Source: Solirubrobacterales bacterium | Lineage (GTDB): Bacteria > Actinomycetota > Thermoleophilia > Solirubrobacterales > Solirubrobacteraceae | Length of the DNA stretch: 7,831 bases | Direction of reading: 5' to 3' | Assembly (NCBI GenBank): GCA_017354065.1 | Contig: JAFMRN010000105.1 | Span: forward strand, 1 to 7,831 | In this document: in pieces, positions 5,763-7,831 of the stretch | How the letters are laid out: each line of letters begins with the position of its first letter | Numbering within the stretch: the stretch's first letter is position 1 | Made by a program: the position numbers and the translations under genes | The notes under the pieces: model-generated | The model's database searches: none | The model's input: the letters and a program-made list of their open reading frames with translations, nothing else | What the model was told of the DNA's origin: nothing

Positions 5763-6695
5763 TCAGCTGAGATGCGTAGCGAGGAACGCGAGCTGGGCCT
5801 GGCGCTGGCTGGCGAAGAAACGGCCGTCGTGGCAGCCCTTGGCGAAGATCAGCTGGACGCTGGGCGGGAGGTTCTTGGCCAGCGCCTGCACGCCGGGGTG
5901 GAATGGGTCGCCGTTGCCGGAGGCGATTCGCGCCGGGATACCGGCCAGGGCTGGAGCGTGCGTTACGGCGTTTGCCTCAGCAAAGGCCGCCGGCGAAGCG
6001 TAGGAGCCGGGCGCCACGTGGTTCGCGTCTGCGTAGCTGGTGAAGATCGCAGGGCCGCTTGCGGTCACCACTTTGATCAGGTGCGGGTGCTTCTCCGCCA
6101 GCAGGATCGCCCCGTAGCCGCCCATTGAGTCTCCCGAGGCGCCCACGCGGTCTCGGCCGAGCCCGAGTTTTTGCATCCGCGGGAGCAGCTCGTCCACGAG
6201 CATCGCCATCGGGTCGTCGCCGGGATGGCGGTTCCAGTACAGGTTGCCACCGCCGTCCGCGGCGACCATTGCGAACGGCGCCAATGGCCGGTCCGGGTGC
6301 GTGCGGCTGGCCAGTGCCTTGGCCAGGGGCAGACCCGCGAAAGTAGTGGTGTGGTTGCCGTAGTGGGCGTGGAGGTGAAAGACCAGCGGAATGCGGCTGC
6401 CCGGTTTGTGACCCGGCGGGTAGGCAAGCGTGTAGCCGACCTCCGTGTTGCGCTTGTGCGAATGGAACGTGCCACGGAACGTGGGACCGGGGGTGGCATA
6501 GGTCTCCGGCGGTCCGGGCGCGGCGTCACAGGCGCCCTCTATCTGGTTGAGCAGGCCCTTGCCCGGCAGGACGCTGTTGTCGACTAGCTCATAGAGGCCC
6601 GCGGCGCCGGCGACGGTTCCGGCGGCGGCCGCGCCGGCGCCGATCAACAGCCGGCGGCGAGTCAGGAGTTGTCGGGACTCAGGCGTGACGTCCAT
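5763..6695 (-). CDS. Tat-exported alpha/beta-hydrolase, esterase D/antigen 85-like fold
   Basis: A 310-residue exported hydrolase. The N-terminus has a twin-arginine motif, TRRRLLIG (12-19), followed by an Ala/Gly-rich hydrophobic stretch to about 33, so export in folded form by Tat is likely. The catalytic domain spans about 70-310. The nucleophile is Ser190 in GDSMGG; Asp263 in GNGDPFHPG and His289 in KGCHDGRFF complete the likely triad. VFHLHAHYGNH (105-115) is the family's oxyanion-side segment. Only two cysteines exist, Cys56 and Cys288, the latter beside the catalytic His. Known of the family: carboxylester hydrolysis or acyl transfer; the substrate is unknown here. The ATG at 6695 is chosen because upstream codons in this open frame merely read through the next gene and lack a Tat signal. 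It overlaps the membrane-protein gene by 34 bases and has no Shine-Dalgarno, so translation is probably coupled. It is the last gene of the padR operon. Confidence 0.88.
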   Translation of the reverse strand: MDVTPESRQLLTRRRLLIGAGAAAAGTVAGAAGLYELVDNSVLPGKGLLNQIEGACDAAPGPPETYATPGPTFRGTFHSHKRNTEVGYTLAYPPGHKPGSRIPLVFHLHAHYGNHTTTFAGLPLAKALASRTHPDRPLAPFAMVAADGGGNLYWNRHPGDDPMAMLVDELLPRMQKLGLGRDRVGASGDSMGGYGAILLAEKHPHLIKVVTASGPAIFTSYADANHVAPGSYASPAAFAEANAVTHAPALAGIPARIASGNGDPFHPGVQALAKNLPPSVQLIFAKGCHDGRFFASQRQAQLAFLATHLS

Positions 6696-7552
6696 GTCAA
6701 GGTCAGTGTCGAGATCATCAGGAACAGTGCGCCAAGGTCGATTAGGCCGATTGCCGGGAGCTTCGGGTTGGGCGGCCCGTGCTGGGCCAGGATCCAGGTG
6801 GCCGCTCCGGCGGCTAGTGCGAACATCCCGCCGAACATGACCAGGTTGCGTTTGTCTACCACGTGCGCCGCCGTGGCAGCCACCGCTTTGTGCCAGCTCA
6901 GCACGGTGACGGCGATCAGGGCCGGGGCTGCGAGCATCCAGACGATCACAGTGGCCGGAAAGTGCGCCAACGCGCCCGGGTGAGCCCAGTAGGTGCTGAT
7001 CCACAGGGTCGCGGCCCAGACCGGAGCTGCCAGCCAGGACGGCACCAGTTCGCGCCCGTGCCAGGGGTGACCTCCAGTGCCGGGCCAGGCATGACCGAAG
7101 TGGACGCTGGCCAGGACAAGCGTTACGGAGCTGGCCGCCGCGATCACCAACCACAGCGTGCTGCGTCGGCTCCGACACAGCGAGCCGATCCGCCGCAGAC
7201 ACCCCCAGGCGGTGCCTGCGCCCAGCGCAAGCACGCCAGCGAACATCAAAAGCATCCCGTTTCGCGCGGCCGCGTTGGCAGGCGGCTCCCAACGCCAGCT
7301 GATCGTCATCTGCGCCCAGAGCGCCAGCCCGGCCAAGGCGAAGAGCAGCGGCGCGGAGGTAGTCCCGAACTGGCGGATACGCAGGGGCAGCGCGCAGCGC
7401 ACCACATCGAGCGTGCGGGTATGCGCGCGCGGGCGCTCCTCGATGTCGGCCACAAGCAGGTCGAGCAGCTCATCCCCGTAGCGCTCGCGCCAGGCACGGG
7501 GGTATAGGCGCACGAGCCGCGCGGCACGGCGCTCAGCAAGGTTGGCTTTCAT
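6662..7552 (-). CDS. Seven-helix membrane protein with a PadR-partner-like N-terminal domain
   Basis: A 296-residue integral membrane protein of no known specific function. The cytoplasmic N-terminus (about 1-60) carries LYPRAWRERYGDELLDLL (16-33), a pattern frequent in actinobacterial membrane proteins encoded next to PadR regulators and similar in style to HAAS-type helical signalling domains. About seven hydrophobic segments follow, near 66-84, 97-117, 131-152, 170-188, 199-219, 237-256 and 266-287. The loop between segments three and four has four histidines (151, 154, 162, 165). There are no ATPase, transporter or enzyme motifs. The ATG at 7552 has GGAGG six bases upstream and overlaps the padR stop in an ATGA. 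Inference: a membrane sensor or permease-like partner under PadR control. Its 3' end overlaps the esterase gene by 34 bases. Confidence 0.85.
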   Translation of the reverse strand: MKANLAERRAARLVRLYPRAWRERYGDELLDLLVADIEERPRAHTRTLDVVRCALPLRIRQFGTTSAPLLFALAGLALWAQMTISWRWEPPANAAARNGMLLMFAGVLALGAGTAWGCLRRIGSLCRSRRSTLWLVIAAASSVTLVLASVHFGHAWPGTGGHPWHGRELVPSWLAAPVWAATLWISTYWAHPGALAHFPATVIVWMLAAPALIAVTVLSWHKAVAATAAHVVDKRNLVMFGGMFALAAGAATWILAQHGPPNPKLPAIGLIDLGALFLMISTLTLTWTSRLSPDNS

Positions 7553-7831
7553 GTGTTGCCTCCGGCCGCGCGCAGTCGTTCCAGGCCGACCTCAACCGTG
7601 CGGCGCTGGTCCTCAAGGTGGGCGGCCAGCGCGGTGGAGCCGCTTGCCGTCAACTGGTACGGGCGGCGGCGGCCCTCGGCGGCCAGCGGCGCGATCAGAC
7701 CGCGGCGCTCAAGCCGCGCGAGCGCCTCATACAGCGTGCCCGGTGCCAGGCGGGTACCGGAGAACTCCTCAATGTCCTTGGTCAGCGCCCAGCCATGCTT
7801 GGCGCCATCCGCCAGGCTGGAGAGGATCAGG
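7549..7831 (-). CDS. PadR-family transcriptional regulator (N-terminus outside the window)
   Basis: Ninety-three residues up to the stop are visible, in a frame running from 7830 to 7549; base 7831 belongs to the preceding codon. The winged helix-turn-helix of PadR is clear: ILSSLADGAKHGWALTKDIE (2-21 of the visible part), then LAPGTLYEALARLERRGLI (28-46, recognition helix) and the wing RRRPYQLTASGSTAL (54-68). A short C-terminal helix, LEDQRRTVEVGLERLRAA, gives the dimer contact typical of the small PadR subfamily. Only about ten N-terminal residues are missing. Known of the family: ligand- or stress-responsive repressors, often autoregulatory. Its stop overlaps the next gene's start (ATGA, 7549-7552), so the two are translationally coupled. 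It likely controls its own operon; the operator would lie to the right of the window. Confidence 0.94.
   Translation of the reverse strand, partial: LILSSLADGAKHGWALTKDIEEFSGTRLAPGTLYEALARLERRGLIAPLAAEGRRRPYQLTASGSTALAAHLEDQRRTVEVGLERLRAAGGNT
7559..7563 (-). promoter_or_regulatory. Ribosome binding site of the membrane-protein gene, inside padR
   Basis: GGAGG on the minus strand (CCTCC on the plus strand), six bases before the ATG at 7552, lies within the last codons of padR. It is one of only two clear Shine-Dalgarno sites in the window, and it supports the chosen start and coupled translation. Confidence 0.75.

Noticed and set aside
5541..6128. A 195-residue plus-strand open frame from the intergenic region into the esterase
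   Set aside because: Most of it is antisense to the esterase catalytic domain, and the intergenic part has no coding character or ribosome binding site.
6696..7292. N-terminal extension of the esterase frame to 7292
   Set aside because: It only reads through the membrane-protein gene in another frame and gives Arg/Pro/Gly-rich text. The Tat signal begins properly at the ATG at 6695.
1..7831. CRISPR array, tRNA, rRNA or riboswitch
   Set aside because: No regularly spaced direct repeats, cloverleaf or recognisable conserved RNA core was found on either strand by reading.

Overview
This is a GC-rich window (roughly two thirds G+C by eye) that is almost completely coding. It looks like chromosomal DNA of a high-GC actinobacterium. 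The P450/TetR pairing, the secreted S53 peptidase, a PadR plus membrane-protein operon and the scarcity of strong Shine-Dalgarno sites would fit a soil actinobacterium, possibly Thermoleophilia/Solirubrobacterales. That placement is inference from protein style only; no marker gene is present.

Layout from left to right. (1) Bases 2-409 (+) are the C-terminal end of a cytochrome P450, overlapped by a TetR-family regulator (375-980, +). (2) Converging on it, with a 14-base tail-to-tail overlap, is a 745-residue SNF2-type helicase of the SMARCAL1/HARP-like group (967-3204, -). An 8-bp inverted repeat surrounds both stop codons. (3) A 122-base divergent promoter region (3205-3326) separates the helicase from a complete secreted S53 (sedolisin/kumamolisin-type) serine-carboxyl peptidase preproenzyme (3327-5369, +), followed by a strong hairpin terminator. 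(4) Bases 5370-5762 contain no convincing gene but hold the terminator, a second hairpin and a diverged inverted repeat (arms 5477-5495 and 5580-5598), the most unexplained structure in the window. (5) On the minus strand, reading right to left, a tightly overlapping operon encodes a PadR-family regulator (7549-7831, cut by the right edge), a seven-helix membrane protein with a PadR-partner-like N-terminal domain (6662-7552), and a Tat-exported alpha/beta-hydrolase of the esterase D/antigen 85-like fold (5763-6695).

How the genes may work together. The TetR probably controls the P450 it overlaps. The PadR probably controls its own operon, in which a membrane protein and an exported esterase are translated as a coupled set. 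The S53 peptidase is a stand-alone exported, probably acid-active, protease. The helicase is a stand-alone DNA-remodelling enzyme. I did not find a clear new multi-gene system. The two items most worth checking are the PadR-membrane protein-Tat esterase cassette and the intergenic inverted repeat.
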